A stretch of DNA of 26,486 bases from Deinococcus hopiensis KR-140 (lineage in GTDB: Bacteria; Deinococcota; Deinococci; Deinococcales; Deinococcaceae). The notes under the pieces were generated by a model, which did no database searches, had not been told where the DNA came from, and was given only the letters and a program-made list of their open reading frames with translations. The DNA is taken from positions 1-26,486 of the forward strand of contig CALPYF020000051.1 in assembly GCA_943327755.2 (NCBI GenBank), in the 5' to 3' direction. Positions 12,666-20,843 of the stretch are shown here, piece by piece. Each line of letters begins with the position of its first letter. Position 1 is the stretch's first letter. The position numbers and the translations under genes are program-made.

Positions 12666-15245
12666 ATGCCCCACAACCCACTCACCACGCGCGCGCCCTT
12701 CACCGGCTGGACCCTGCGCGCCCCCGACGCCCCCCACGGCCGCGCCCGCGACTGGCTGGAGGCCACCGTGCCCGGCACCGTCCACGGCGACCTGCTACGC
12801 CACGGCCTGATCCCCGATCCCTTCACCGGGCTCAACGAACTTGGCGTCCAGTGGGTCGGCCAGACCGCCTGGACGTACCGCGCCACCTTCACCGTCACGC
12901 CCGAGCAACTGCAGTCTCCCCACCTCGACCTGTGCCTGGACGGGCTGGACACCCTCTGCACCGTCCGCCTCAACGGCGCAGTCCTGCTGCGCAGCGACAA
13001 CATGTTCGTCCCGCACCGCCTGGACGTGACCGCACACGTGCAGCTAGGCGAGAACACCCTCACCCTGCACTTCGAGCCCGCGTTGCCCCACGGCCGCGCC
13101 CTGGAAGCCACCCATGGGGCGCGCGCCGTGTGGAACGGCGACCCCAGCCGCGTGTACGTCCGCAAGGCCCAGTATCACTACGGCTGGGACTGGGGCCCGG
13201 TGATCCTGACTGCCGGACCGTGGCAGGACGTCACGCTGCACGCCTACCACGCCCGCCTGGACGACGTACACGCGCCGCTGACGGTCGGGCCGGACGGCGC
13301 CCGGCTGGACCTGCGCGCCACGCTCGCCGGCACCACCCAGCCCGGCGACCTACTGCGCGTGCACCTGCACGGCCCGGACGGCACGGAGGTCGCGCGCGCC
13401 GCACTGGACGCCCACGGCGGACCCCTCCAGACTGACCTGCACGTCCCGGACCCGCAGCTGTGGTGGCCGCGCGGGTACGGCGCGCAGCCCCTGTACACCC
13501 TGCACGTCACGCTGGACCGCGGCGGCGTGACCCTGGACACCCTCACGCGCCGCCTGGGCGCCCGCACGGTCGAGTTGCGGCAGGAGCCCGTGGCGGACGA
13601 GCCGGGTACCTCCTTCACCTTCGTCGTGAACGGCGTGCCCATCTTCGCGGGCGGCGCCAACTGGATTCCCGAGGACCTGCTGCTCGACCGCGTGACACCC
13701 GAACAGTACCGCCACCGGCTGCAGCAGGCCGCCGACGCGAACATGGTCATGATCCGCGTGTGGGGCGGCGGGATCTACGAGCACGACGCCTTCTACGACA
13801 CCTGCGACGAACTGGGCCTGCTCGTCTGGCAGGACTTCCTGTTCGCCTGCGGGATGTACCCCGCCCACCCGGACTTCCTGGCGAGCGTGCAGGCCGAGGC
13901 GCAGGCGGCCGTGCGGCGCCTGCGGCACCACGCCAGCCTCGCGCTGTGGTGCGGGAACAACGAGGACTACCAGATCGCCGAGTCCGTCGGCGCGAGCGGC
14001 CCCGGCGGCAATCCCGCCCGCTTCGACGCGCTGGCCATCTACGAACGCCTGCTGCCGGACGTCGTGCGGGCCCTCAGTCCCGACGTGCCGTACTGGCCGG
14101 GGAGTCCCTCCGGCGGCGCCGCCTCGCACGACCAGACGATCGGTGACCGCCACACCTGGGAGATCTGGCACGGCGTCATGGCTCCCCACCGCGACTACGG
14201 CCGCTACGAGGGCCGCTTCGTGAGCGAATTCGGGCTGCAGGCCCCGCCCAGCCTGCACGTGATCGAGCGCTTCACCCGACCCGAGGACCGCCACGCCGTG
14301 TCACGCGTGATGGAACACCACAACAAGGCCGCCGACCCGCAGGGCCGCCCCGACGGCGCCCGCCGCATCGCCGCGTACCTGAGTGACACCTTCGCGCCGC
14401 CCCGCGATTTCGGGGAGTACGTGTACGCCACGCGCGCCGTGCAGGCCGACGCGATGACCAGCGCCTACCGCGCCTACCGCGGCCGCTGGGGCCACGCCGG
14501 GGCGCGGGCCGTGTCCGGCGCGCTCGTGTGGCAACTCAACGACTGCTGGCCCGTGACGAGCTGGTCCATCATCGACTCCGGCGGTCTACCCAAACCCGCC
14601 TACCACGCCATCCGCCGGGAGCTCGCGCCAGTGGCCATCCAGGCCCGGCGCGACGGTGAGCACCTCAGCGCCTGGATCGCCAGCAGCCTGGGTGCGGATC
14701 AGCCCGCCCAGGTGCACCTCGACGTCCTGACGCTGGGCGGCGAGCGCCTCCAGACGCACGCGTGGCCCGTGACGGCCGCCGCGAACGCCGTCACGCCCCT
14801 CGACCTGGCTGACCTCACGCTGCCCAGCGCAGGTATCGCAGTCCTGCGCCTACTCGTGAGTGGACAGGAACGCAGCCGCGCCGCGCTGTGGCCCGAACCG
14901 CTCAAGTACCACGACCTGCCCGACCCGGGCCTCACGGCGACCGTCACGGGGAGCACCCTCACGCTGCGCGCCGAGCGGCCTGCACGCGGCGTCTGGATCG
15001 ACGCCGGCGCCCACGCCCCACGCGACAACCACCTTGACCTGATGCCCGGCGAGACCGTCACCCTGCCCCTCCCGGCAGACGTCACGGCGGCCAGCGTCAC
15101 CGTGCGCGCCGCGGGCAGCGGCGCCGTCCAGGCGCAGGACCGGCCCACCCGGCATGAGGCGCCCCCGCACCGGCCCGCCCACGCGTCCCTGAACGCCCCG
15201 CCCGTCCTGGTGACCGCCACCGGCAGCGATCAGAGCGCCCCGTGA
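12666..15245 (+). CDS. Beta-mannosidase, glycoside hydrolase family 2
   Basis: The 859-residue enzyme releases mannose from the non-reducing end of beta-1,4-manno-oligosaccharides. The N-terminal jelly-roll begins about residue 10 (GWTLRAPDAP; VPGTVHGDLL) and contains DGLDTLCTVRLNG. An immunoglobulin-like domain follows, then the TIM barrel from about 315 (GGANWIPEDLL; IRVWGGGIYE; LLVWQDFLFACGMYP). The acid/base is Glu433 in WCGNNED and the nucleophile Glu521 in FVSEFGLQ. WQLNDCWPVTSWSIID follows, typical of beta-mannosidases rather than beta-galactosidases. There is no signal peptide, so it is cytoplasmic. ATG at 12666 has AGGAG 5 bp upstream; the frame also runs upstream but that part is Pro-rich and lacks a ribosome site. 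Its stop overlaps the next gene start (GTGA). Confidence 0.93.
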   Translation: MPHNPLTTRAPFTGWTLRAPDAPHGRARDWLEATVPGTVHGDLLRHGLIPDPFTGLNELGVQWVGQTAWTYRATFTVTPEQLQSPHLDLCLDGLDTLCTVRLNGAVLLRSDNMFVPHRLDVTAHVQLGENTLTLHFEPALPHGRALEATHGARAVWNGDPSRVYVRKAQYHYGWDWGPVILTAGPWQDVTLHAYHARLDDVHAPLTVGPDGARLDLRATLAGTTQPGDLLRVHLHGPDGTEVARAALDAHGGPLQTDLHVPDPQLWWPRGYGAQPLYTLHVTLDRGGVTLDTLTRRLGARTVELRQEPVADEPGTSFTFVVNGVPIFAGGANWIPEDLLLDRVTPEQYRHRLQQAADANMVMIRVWGGGIYEHDAFYDTCDELGLLVWQDFLFACGMYPAHPDFLASVQAEAQAAVRRLRHHASLALWCGNNEDYQIAESVGASGPGGNPARFDALAIYERLLPDVVRALSPDVPYWPGSPSGGAASHDQTIGDRHTWEIWHGVMAPHRDYGRYEGRFVSEFGLQAPPSLHVIERFTRPEDRHAVSRVMEHHNKAADPQGRPDGARRIAAYLSDTFAPPRDFGEYVYATRAVQADAMTSAYRAYRGRWGHAGARAVSGALVWQLNDCWPVTSWSIIDSGGLPKPAYHAIRRELAPVAIQARRDGEHLSAWIASSLGADQPAQVHLDVLTLGGERLQTHAWPVTAAANAVTPLDLADLTLPSAGIAVLRLLVSGQERSRAALWPEPLKYHDLPDPGLTATVTGSTLTLRAERPARGVWIDAGAHAPRDNHLDLMPGETVTLPLPADVTAASVTVRAAGSGAVQAQDRPTRHEAPPHRPAHASLNAPPVLVTATGSDQSAP

Positions 15246-16234
15246 CCCATTACGGCTTCAACGTCCAGTGGATGGTCGCCTGGGAACCCGGGCGGGGGCC
15301 CGCCGCGCCGGACCTGCGCGCGCTGGACTTCATGGCCCGGCACGGCTTCAATTTCGTGCGTGTTCCCACCGATTACCGGTTCTGGACGGCGGCGCACGAC
15401 TACCTGCGGCCCGACGAGCGGGTGTTCGAGCACCTCGACGGGTACCTGCGTGCCTGCCAGGAGCGGGGCCTGCACCTGAGCCTCAACCTGCACCGCGCAC
15501 CCGGGTACTGCATCAACCGCAACGACCTCGAAATTCACAACCTCTGGACGGACGACATCGCCCAGCAGGGCTTCGTGCACATCTGGCAGACCCTCGCGGT
15601 CCGGTACGCCGGCGTGCCGGGCCGCGACCTGAGTTTCGACCTGCTGAACGAACCCCCGGACCCCGGCCAGTACGGCCTGACGCGAGGCGGCCACGCTCAC
15701 CTGATGCGCCGCGCCGTCGCGGCCGTCCGCGCCGCCGACCCCGCGCGGGCCATCGTGATCGACGGGCTGGGCGGCGGCCACCTCGCCCTGCCGGAACTCG
15801 CGGACCTGGGCGTCACGCACAGCGGACGCGGGTACCAGCCCATGAGCGTCTCCCACTGGGGCGCGGACTGGTGGGACGGCTGGCGCGCGGGCGACCCCCA
15901 CTACCCCGGCACCCGCTACGGCGGGCTCACCTGGGACCGCGAGGCGCTGCGCGACTTCTACGCCCCGTGGCGCGAGGTGCAGGCGACCGGGACGCCCGTG
16001 CACATCGGCGAATTCGGCTGCTACCGGGACACGCCGGACGCGGACGCCTTGCGCTGGTTCGGCGACCTGCTCGGCCTGTACCGCGAGTTCGGGTGGGGGT
16101 ACGCCCTGTGGGAATTCCAGGGACCGTTCGGCATCATCGGGCACGGGCGGCCCGGCGCGCACGTCGAGCGGCAAGGCGGGTACGACGTGGACGTGGCCCT
16201 GCTGGACCTGCTCAAGGGCGCCCGCGCCGGATGA
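15242..16234 (+). CDS. Cytoplasmic glycoside hydrolase family 5 enzyme
   Basis: The 330-residue protein is a bare TIM barrel with no signal peptide. Signature segments are GFNFVRVPTDYRFW (35-48), LSLNLHRAPGYCIN (79-92), the acid/base Glu137 in LLNEPPD, and the nucleophile Glu257 in HIGEFGC. Both glutamates of a retaining clan GH-A enzyme are present. The GTG start overlaps the mannosidase TGA by 4 bp, and its own TGA overlaps the kinase ATG, so the three are translationally coupled. In this setting it probably cleaves imported manno- or glucomanno-oligosaccharides. The compact intracellular form recalls GH5 beta-mannosidases such as subfamily 18, but subfamily cannot be settled by eye. It could alternatively be a beta-glucosidase-type enzyme acting on glucomannan fragments. 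Confidence 0.87.
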   Translation: MTHYGFNVQWMVAWEPGRGPAAPDLRALDFMARHGFNFVRVPTDYRFWTAAHDYLRPDERVFEHLDGYLRACQERGLHLSLNLHRAPGYCINRNDLEIHNLWTDDIAQQGFVHIWQTLAVRYAGVPGRDLSFDLLNEPPDPGQYGLTRGGHAHLMRRAVAAVRAADPARAIVIDGLGGGHLALPELADLGVTHSGRGYQPMSVSHWGADWWDGWRAGDPHYPGTRYGGLTWDREALRDFYAPWREVQATGTPVHIGEFGCYRDTPDADALRWFGDLLGLYREFGWGYALWEFQGPFGIIGHGRPGAHVERQGGYDVDVALLDLLKGARAG

Positions 16235-17088
16235 GCGGCTGCGCCGTGACGCTCGACATCGGCGGCAGTCACGTCACCGCCGCCCTCGTCGACCGGAGTG
16301 CGCGCCACGTCCGCGGGGACACCGCGCGGCTTGACGTGCCCCACACCGCGCCGCTGCCCGACCTGCTCGCCGCCTGGACGCACGTCCTCCGGCAGGTGAC
16401 GCGCTCGCCCGTCACGCACGTGGGCCTGGCCGTCCCCGGCCCCTTCGACGCCGGAAGCGGCACGTCCCACATGACCCACAAGTTTGCGGCGCTGCGCGGC
16501 GTGCCGCTGCGCGACGTCCTGCGGACCCACCTGCGCGGCACGCCTGCCGAGGGCGTCCCCATCCACTTCGGGAACGACGCCGACCTGTTCACCCTCGGGG
16601 AGTGGTGGGCGGGCGCGGGCGCGCAGCGCGACACGATCGGCGTGACCCTCGGGACCGGCCTCGGCAGCGGCTTCGTGCGCGCCGGGCAGATCATCACCCG
16701 CGGCGCCGGCGTCCCTCCCGGCGGTGAACTGTGGGCCACGCCCTTCCGAGACGGCCTTGCCGAAACCTACGCCAGCGGCGCGGCCGTCACCCACCTCGCC
16801 CGGCAGCTGCTGGGCACCGCCCTGAGTGCCCGCGACCTCGCCGCGCTCGACCCGGCCCGCGCCGCGCCGGTCTGGCAGGCCTTCGGCACCGACCTGGCCG
16901 GGCTCCTCGCCCCCTGGGCCGCCGCATTTGGCGCGCAGCGACTCGTACTGGGCGGGAACGTCAGCCGCGCCTTCCCCCACTTCGGCCCGGCCCTGCAGGG
17001 AGCCCTGCCCAGCGGCGTGCATGCCGCGCAGAGCCGCCACTTCGAACAGGCCGCGCTGCTGGGCGCCGCCCTGCTCGGCGAGGCCTGA
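16231..17088 (+). CDS. ROK-family sugar kinase
   Basis: The 285-residue protein should phosphorylate a hexose with ATP. The N-terminal phosphate loop is LDIGGSHVTAAL (8-19), the sugar-binding and catalytic segment is HFGNDADLFTLGEWW (112-126, probable base Asp116), and the second phosphate motif is GVTLGTGLGSG (137-147). The usual ROK zinc site (C-x-C-G-x-x-G-C) is missing; the only cysteine is Cys4, so this is a divergent or zinc-free branch. Its ATG overlaps the stop of the GH5 gene (ATGA). Being last in an operon that releases mannose (and perhaps glucose), a mannokinase or glucokinase role making the 6-phosphate is the simplest reading. Substrate is inferred from context only. Confidence 0.87.
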   Translation: MSGCAVTLDIGGSHVTAALVDRSARHVRGDTARLDVPHTAPLPDLLAAWTHVLRQVTRSPVTHVGLAVPGPFDAGSGTSHMTHKFAALRGVPLRDVLRTHLRGTPAEGVPIHFGNDADLFTLGEWWAGAGAQRDTIGVTLGTGLGSGFVRAGQIITRGAGVPPGGELWATPFRDGLAETYASGAAVTHLARQLLGTALSARDLAALDPARAAPVWQAFGTDLAGLLAPWAAAFGAQRLVLGGNVSRAFPHFGPALQGALPSGVHAAQSRHFEQAALLGAALLGEA

Positions 17089-17142
17089 ACTGGCGCGACC
17101 AGGAAACGGATCGTTCAGGAGTTGCTGAGGCGGTTCAGACGG

Positions 17143-17158
17143 TGGACGCCGCCGTCCA
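17143..17158 (+). terminator. Small hairpin after the kinase gene
   Basis: TGGACG / CGTCCA with a CCGC loop, 54 bp after the kinase stop. The stem is short and no T-run follows; it is a weak candidate for ending the mannosidase operon. Confidence 0.3.
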
Positions 17159-17263
17159 GGCTGCTACCGCCCCCGACGACCTCGCAGGACGGACTCCTGA
17201 TCGTTGCCAGCCCTGAAACTGGACTGTGCCATTTGCGACGCGCTGGGTCTGGTAGCTTCACGG

Positions 17264-17536
17264 ATGATCGAACTGAAAGCCACCTACACGGCGTCGCCCA
17301 ACAAGCGCCTCAGCATTCTGGCCACCCCGACCAGACCACTCAGCGGTGCGTGGGCCGACGACCTCGCCGCGCTGAATGACGCCTTCGCGACGCCGGGCAG
17401 TCACGAGGTGCGATTCCGCTCGCCTTTCGGATGGATGCAGGGCGTACTGCACGAGAAGAACGCGCTCAGAGACCGCCGACGTGCCTTCGAGGGCTACGTC
17501 TGGTTCCAGTCGCCGGCGCCCTCAACCACACCCTGA
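17264..17536 (+). CDS. Small hypothetical protein
   Basis: The ATG at 17264 gives 90 residues (MIELKATYTASPNKRLSILA at the start, FEGYVWFQSPAPSTTP at the end). The frame is open further upstream to 17204, but no ribosome site supports an earlier start, while TAGCTT (17253-17258) 5 nt before the ATG could be the -10 of a leaderless promoter. There is no signal peptide, membrane segment or motif I recognise. The composition (mixed alpha/beta, balanced charge, RFRSPFGWMQGVLHEKN) looks like a real soluble protein. It is on the same strand as the mannan operon but 175 bp beyond it and converges on the mannanase gene. Function unknown. Confidence 0.5.
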   Translation: MIELKATYTASPNKRLSILATPTRPLSGAWADDLAALNDAFATPGSHEVRFRSPFGWMQGVLHEKNALRDRRRAFEGYVWFQSPAPSTTP

Positions 17537-17643
17537 GCAGACCACCCTGCGGGGCGCTGATCAGACGAGTCTGACACCCGACCTCATACCGCCGAGTGTC
17601 CAGAAGGCAGCTCAGCACCTTGAGCCCACTCAGGAGACGTCTG

Positions 17644-17681
17644 GATCCGGGACACTGGGGCTTCCATCAGCGTCCCGGATC
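17644..17681. terminator. Bidirectional hairpin between converging genes
   Basis: A perfect 10-bp stem (GATCCGGGAC / GTCCCGGATC) with an 18-nt loop sits between the small plus-strand gene (stop 17536) and the mannanase stop (17689). Its position 7 bp beyond the mannanase stop suits a terminator for that gene; no long T-run is present. Confidence 0.55.
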
Positions 17682-17688
17682 ACGGTGC

Positions 17689-18693
17689 TCAGAACAGCGT
17701 CGAGGGTTTCGCGGTGGTCAGGTCTTTGAACAGGAGCGAGCCCCACGGGGTCGAACTGCTGGGGTTGAAGTTGTTGACGAGGTCCAGAGGCACGTCCGCG
17801 CCGCTGTTCCCGGACCACGACCAGGCCATGTAACCGTTCACGCGGGCCTTGCTGTCACTCATGACCGTGCCGTAGGCGACGCTGCTGCCCTGGAAGGTGT
17901 TGGCAAATTCGCCCACCACGAGGGGGAGTTTGGCGTTCACGAAGGCACTGATGTAGGTGTTGACGCTGCTGGCGGTGGTGTACACGCCGTACATGTGCAC
18001 GCTGAAGATCGTATTGCGTAGGGGGTCTGCCGTGAACACGGCCGCAGCGTTGTTCCGCATGGTGTTGCTCCAGTCCTGACCCCAGTTGGGCGCGTCGACC
18101 ATGATCGTGTGGCGAAGGCCGGCGCTGCGCAGGGTCTGGATGGCGGCCTTGGTCTCGGCGGTCCACGCGGCGGTGTTCACGTTGCCGTACGGTTCGTTGC
18201 CGATGTTGATGATCACGTGCTTTTCGTTCCCGACGAGGCTGTTCTTCATGCCCACCCAGTAGTTCGCAGCGTGGGCGAGTGTACATGCGCCGGCCTGCTC
18301 GCCGTAGCCGGTGGTGTCGTGGACTTCCAGGACGAGGACCAACTTGTTCGTGCGGGCGGCGCTGATCATGTCGTTGATCACGTTGTATTCGGTTTTGGTC
18401 CATCGGCACCCGGTGGAGAGCACCATGCGGACGCTGTTGGCGTTCCTGGCTTTCATCTGGCCCATGGCGGCCGACCACTTGTCGGTGTACCACGCATACG
18501 GGAAGTTGATGCCCTGGAAGATGAACGGGACGCCGTTCGCGTCGACCAGCTTGCCGTTCGAGACGTACATGCCGGCCGCGGCCTGCGCCTGCAGCGGCGC
18601 CGCTGGCGTGCCTGCTGCGCTGGGGGCCGACGCGCAGGCGGGAAGAAGGAGTGCAGTGAGCGTGAGAGCAGACGGGAGAAGGAATCGGAACAT
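17689..18693 (-). CDS. Endo-beta-1,4-mannanase, GH5, probable lipoprotein
   Basis: The 334-residue protein cuts internal beta-1,4 bonds of mannan. A signal peptide ends in the lipobox-like LPAC (Cys20), then a linker rich in Ala, Pro and Ser (21-41). The barrel starts MYVSNGKLVDANGVPFIFQG (42-61), a form typical of bacterial GH5 mannanases (subfamily 8-like), followed by INFPYAWY. The acid/base is Glu167 in INIGNEPYG and the nucleophile Glu262 in VVGEFAN. The ATG at 18693 is chosen because AGGAG lies 5 nt upstream; the GTG at 18699 is too close to it. Upstream are two near-copies of the LacI-type operator (18853-18865, 18961-18971), linking it to the mannosidase and import operons. It would supply their oligosaccharides from outside the cell. 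Enzyme class is strong, subfamily by resemblance. Confidence 0.9.
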   Translation of the reverse strand: MFRFLLPSALTLTALLLPACASAPSAAGTPAAPLQAQAAAGMYVSNGKLVDANGVPFIFQGINFPYAWYTDKWSAAMGQMKARNANSVRMVLSTGCRWTKTEYNVINDMISAARTNKLVLVLEVHDTTGYGEQAGACTLAHAANYWVGMKNSLVGNEKHVIINIGNEPYGNVNTAAWTAETKAAIQTLRSAGLRHTIMVDAPNWGQDWSNTMRNNAAAVFTADPLRNTIFSVHMYGVYTTASSVNTYISAFVNAKLPLVVGEFANTFQGSSVAYGTVMSDSKARVNGYMAWSWSGNSGADVPLDLVNNFNPSSSTPWGSLLFKDLTTAKPSTLF

Positions 18694-18852
18694 GAACACT
18701 CCTGAACGTCAGGCGGGGCAGTGCGGAGCACACCGCAGCAGGCTGGCATCTCCCCGCCAGGAGGGAAAACGCAGCCGACCAGCCGGCACAGCGGTATTGA
18801 CTGCGGCAGACTGGCGCCGCAGCGAAGCAGAAGACGGAGGGTCAGTTCATAT

Positions 18853-18865
18853 TGTTTCATAAACA
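18853..18865. promoter_or_regulatory. Operator-like site 1 upstream of the mannanase
   Basis: TGTTTCATAAACA has perfect 5-bp arms and matches the locus operator core GTTTAGTAAAC at 9 of 11 positions, differing only at the two central-left bases. It lies 160 bp upstream of the mannanase ATG, on DNA that is AT-rich for this genome. Confidence 0.5.
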
Positions 18866-18960
18866 CTCGCTCCGATCAATTGTCCAAAGTTGCGATTTTC
18901 TCCTCTCTGGAGAAAGAGTTTCTTGCTATTCGCAAGACAGCTGCGAATCTGCACGCCGGT

Positions 18961-18971
18961 GTTTACTAATC
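18961..18971. promoter_or_regulatory. Operator-like site 2 upstream of the mannanase
   Basis: GTTTACTAATC matches the operator core (GTTTACTAAAC in this orientation) at 10 of 11 positions, 108 bp from site 1. The pair could allow looping by a tetrameric or paired repressor, but being 268 bp from the gene its role is uncertain. Confidence 0.4.
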
Positions 18972-19298
18972 TAAGGGGATCAAGTGAGCATCTTCTGCCT
19001 GTCCTGAAGCGTCGGTGCACAGCCCAATCGGGGACCAGAGGGGACAGGTCAGATCAGGCCCCTCACCCCGCACGGTGACGCCATGAGGCCATGAAGAGCA
19101 GACAGAGCCCCAAGGCGGCGCGCCACGCGTTCCCCTTCACCATGCGGTACCCGTCACGGCAGGAAGAACACGCAGCGTGGCGCCGTTGAATGTCCTGGCC
19201 TGATGAACGGACCCGCAACCCTCATCAGCCGCTTTCCAATGGTTGCTCATACCTTGATTCGCGTGTGCGCCCTCAAGTGCCGGAGCGTACGGTGGGTC

Positions 19299-19598
19299 AT
19301 GGACGACCATCTTCGAGCCCCCCTGAGAGAGACGGAACCATTCGTGGAGGTCGAGGATCATTGGACGCGTCGCCTTGACGAGCCTCGGCGCCAGAAGGTG
19401 CGCCAGTTGCAGGTGGGCGGCCGGCAAGTCAGTCCCTACGTGACGCACCGTGACCCGCAGCAATTCTCGATCGTCTGGTGGGACGAGAAGGGCCGGAAAG
19501 TGAGCGAATCGAACCCCGGCCCTCACCCCCCGTCGAATGCCCAGGTCTGCGAGATGTTCGATCAGGCGTGCCAGCGACTGGAAGACCCAGTGGCCTGA
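19299..19598 (+). CDS. Small hypothetical protein
   Basis: The ATG at 19299 gives 99 residues, highly charged (RETEPFVEVEDHWTRRLDEP; FSIVWWDEKGRKVSESNPGP) with no signal peptide or membrane segment. The frame is open from 19203, but no ribosome site supports earlier starts, and TACGGT (19288-19293) lies 5 nt before this ATG, as expected for a leaderless gene. No family recognised. The next gene begins about 50 bp downstream on the same strand with a similar TACGGT element, so each may have its own promoter. Confidence 0.45.
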   Translation: MDDHLRAPLRETEPFVEVEDHWTRRLDEPRRQKVRQLQVGGRQVSPYVTHRDPQQFSIVWWDEKGRKVSESNPGPHPPSNAQVCEMFDQACQRLEDPVA

Positions 19599-19649
19599 CT
19601 GGGGAGCCTGGACGTCCGAACTGACCGGAGTGGGCGTACGGTGAGGGAC

Positions 19650-20021
19650 ATGTCCTTAGCGTGGTTGGAGATGAACCGGCAGACACTGCGCCTGCTGGCT
19701 GAGGTGTCAGCCCTGCTGGACGAGATTCACGCCTTTCCGTTCTGGGCAGGCCCCTGGACGGGACCGTCGGCACTGCAGGTTCAGTTGGCGCAGACGCTCG
19801 TAGAACTGAATCTGGTTGTGGCCAATGCCCAGGTATGCCGGAGAATGATCGAGTTCACGTGGACCTCGGTCCCTCTGGACTTGCCAGAGGCGTTCTACCC
19901 TGTGGAGTTCGACGAGACTGCTGTGAATCTACTCTTGGCTGGTGAGCAGCTTCGCGCTTCGATGGTCGTGCTCCTGACCAGGTTCAGAGCGCTGTATGAG
20001 CAGTCCAGAGGGGCGATGTGA
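19650..20021 (+). CDS. Hypothetical protein, mainly helical
   Basis: The ATG at 19650 gives 123 residues; a GTG at 19641 would add three. TACGGT (19637-19642) ends exactly 7 nt before the ATG and overlaps that GTG, so the ATG with a leaderless transcript is preferred, although GAGGG at 19643 could also act as a ribosome site. The protein is Leu-rich and probably helical (LAWLEMNRQTLRLLAEVSAL; LLLAGEQLRASMVVLLTRFR), with no obvious membrane span or signal peptide. I do not recognise it. A short hairpin (20069-20089) follows about 50 bp after the stop. Confidence 0.5.
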   Translation: MSLAWLEMNRQTLRLLAEVSALLDEIHAFPFWAGPWTGPSALQVQLAQTLVELNLVVANAQVCRRMIEFTWTSVPLDLPEAFYPVEFDETAVNLLLAGEQLRASMVVLLTRFRALYEQSRGAM

Positions 20022-20068
20022 TCCGCCGCCAGAGTGAAGCCACCGGCCGATCAGCGCCAGTGGCGAAC

Positions 20069-20089
20069 GGCTCGGACCTGGAACGAGCC
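20069..20089 (+). terminator. Short hairpin after the helical hypothetical gene
   Basis: GGCTCG / CGAGCC with a 9-nt loop followed by CCCTTT, 48 bp beyond the stop at 20021. The stem is only 6 bp, so this is a weak terminator candidate. Confidence 0.35.
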
Positions 20090-20369
20090 CCCTTTCCACT
20101 GAACCCCAGGTCCCGCGATAGACACGCATGACGTGTTTCCTTCGTTCGAGGGGCACGCTCAATACCCGGACCGCCCTGCAGCGGAGCACAGCCCTGGACC
20201 TGACGCCTGGGATGGTCGAAACACCGGTTTCTGACGCTCACCGGCGCCTCGCGGCGCCTGTTTGACTGCGGCCCCCAGCCTCTCCCTGGGGTGGGATCTG
20301 CCGCAGCGTGCCCTTCCCCAGTTCTGATCCGCCAGCGACGATGTCAGGACAGGCAGCACACGGGTGTCT

Positions 20370-20390
20370 GGAGGCGCATGTGGCGCCTCC
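20370..20390. repeat. Perfect 8-bp inverted repeat
   Basis: GGAGGCGC and GCGCCTCC are separated by ATGTG. No gene ends next to it. It could be a decayed element end or a small hairpin of a repeat family; only one copy was noticed in the window. Confidence 0.5.
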
Positions 20391-20507
20391 TGCTGGAGCG
20401 GTGCGTGTGGCCCCCGCCCGACAGCAGATGCACTGCCAGGCCAAGTGCAAGGGTGCGGTGCGTACCAGACACGTCCAGTGCCACCAAGTGGGCCGTGGAT
20501 TGAGCAG

Positions 20508-20843
20508 AATGACGTGTTGTAGCGGTGGATGAACATCCAGATCAGCAGCTTCAGATGCGCTGGCGTGCAGCTGAATGGCCGACTTCGGCGGACCAGGTGA
20601 GCCGCCCGCAGGAGCACTGTGCCGCTTGATGTGCTGCGTCCCTCCGATGACGGGCAGGCCGCCCAGCACTACGGACTTGTGGGCCGCAGGCCCCGGGCAT
20701 CCAGGTCCGGGGTCGGCAGACTTTCCCACAACCCGAAGGACCCCGTTCCGCGCCCCCATGACACAACCCACGGTGCGGCGCGAGTGACCGTCCATGACAA
20801 GCCAGCTCCACAGCGGTCTGGTCCGGCCGAGAAAGCCAGCCAT
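20508..20843 (-). pseudogene. IS1-family transposase remnant with several frameshifts
   Basis: Pieces of one transposase appear in two alternating minus-strand frames. From 20843: GFLGRTRPLWSWLVMDGHSR then RTVGCVMGARN. In the other frame: GLWESLPTPDLDARGLRPTS, then a TAG near 20670. Back in the first frame: GGTQHIKRHSA. Finally, in the second frame again: LRAAHLVRRSRPFSCTPAHL, KLLIWMFIHRYN, ending near 20508. The order and spacing match the catalytic half of IS1-type transposases (the D-x-x-S-R-x-V-G region, LWESLP, T-x-H-I-x-R and the L-V-R-x-S-x-x-F-S ... HRYN tail). The N-terminal zinc-finger half was not found. At least three frame changes and a stop make it inactive. No terminal repeats could be defined. 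Confidence 0.7.

Larger units (their letters stand above)
18700..19298. other. Gene-free stretch upstream of the mannanase with AT-rich hairpin island
   Basis: 18840-18975 is AT-rich and carries the two operator-like sites plus three inverted repeats: TTTCTCC/GGAGAAA (18897-18915), CTTGC/GCAAG (18922-18936) and TTCGCA/TGCGAA (18929-18947). The last two overlap, so they are alternative structures. From 18975 to 19298 I see no convincing gene or site; an open frame begins at 19203 but its first third lacks support. Confidence 0.5.
20022..20507. other. Gene-poor stretch with palindromes
   Basis: No convincing gene is seen. It contains three hairpins: the one at 20069-20089; GGCGCC-TCGC-GGCGCC (20243-20258) followed by TGTTT; and GGAGGCGC/GCGCCTCC with loop ATGTG (20370-20390). 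Together with the transposase remnant next to it, this looks like decayed mobile-element territory. Confidence 0.5.

Noticed and set aside
20238..20843. 201-codon minus-strand frame as an intact gene
   Set aside because: Only its first part and one short inner piece match a transposase; the rest is noise after frameshifts, so it is annotated as a pseudogene.
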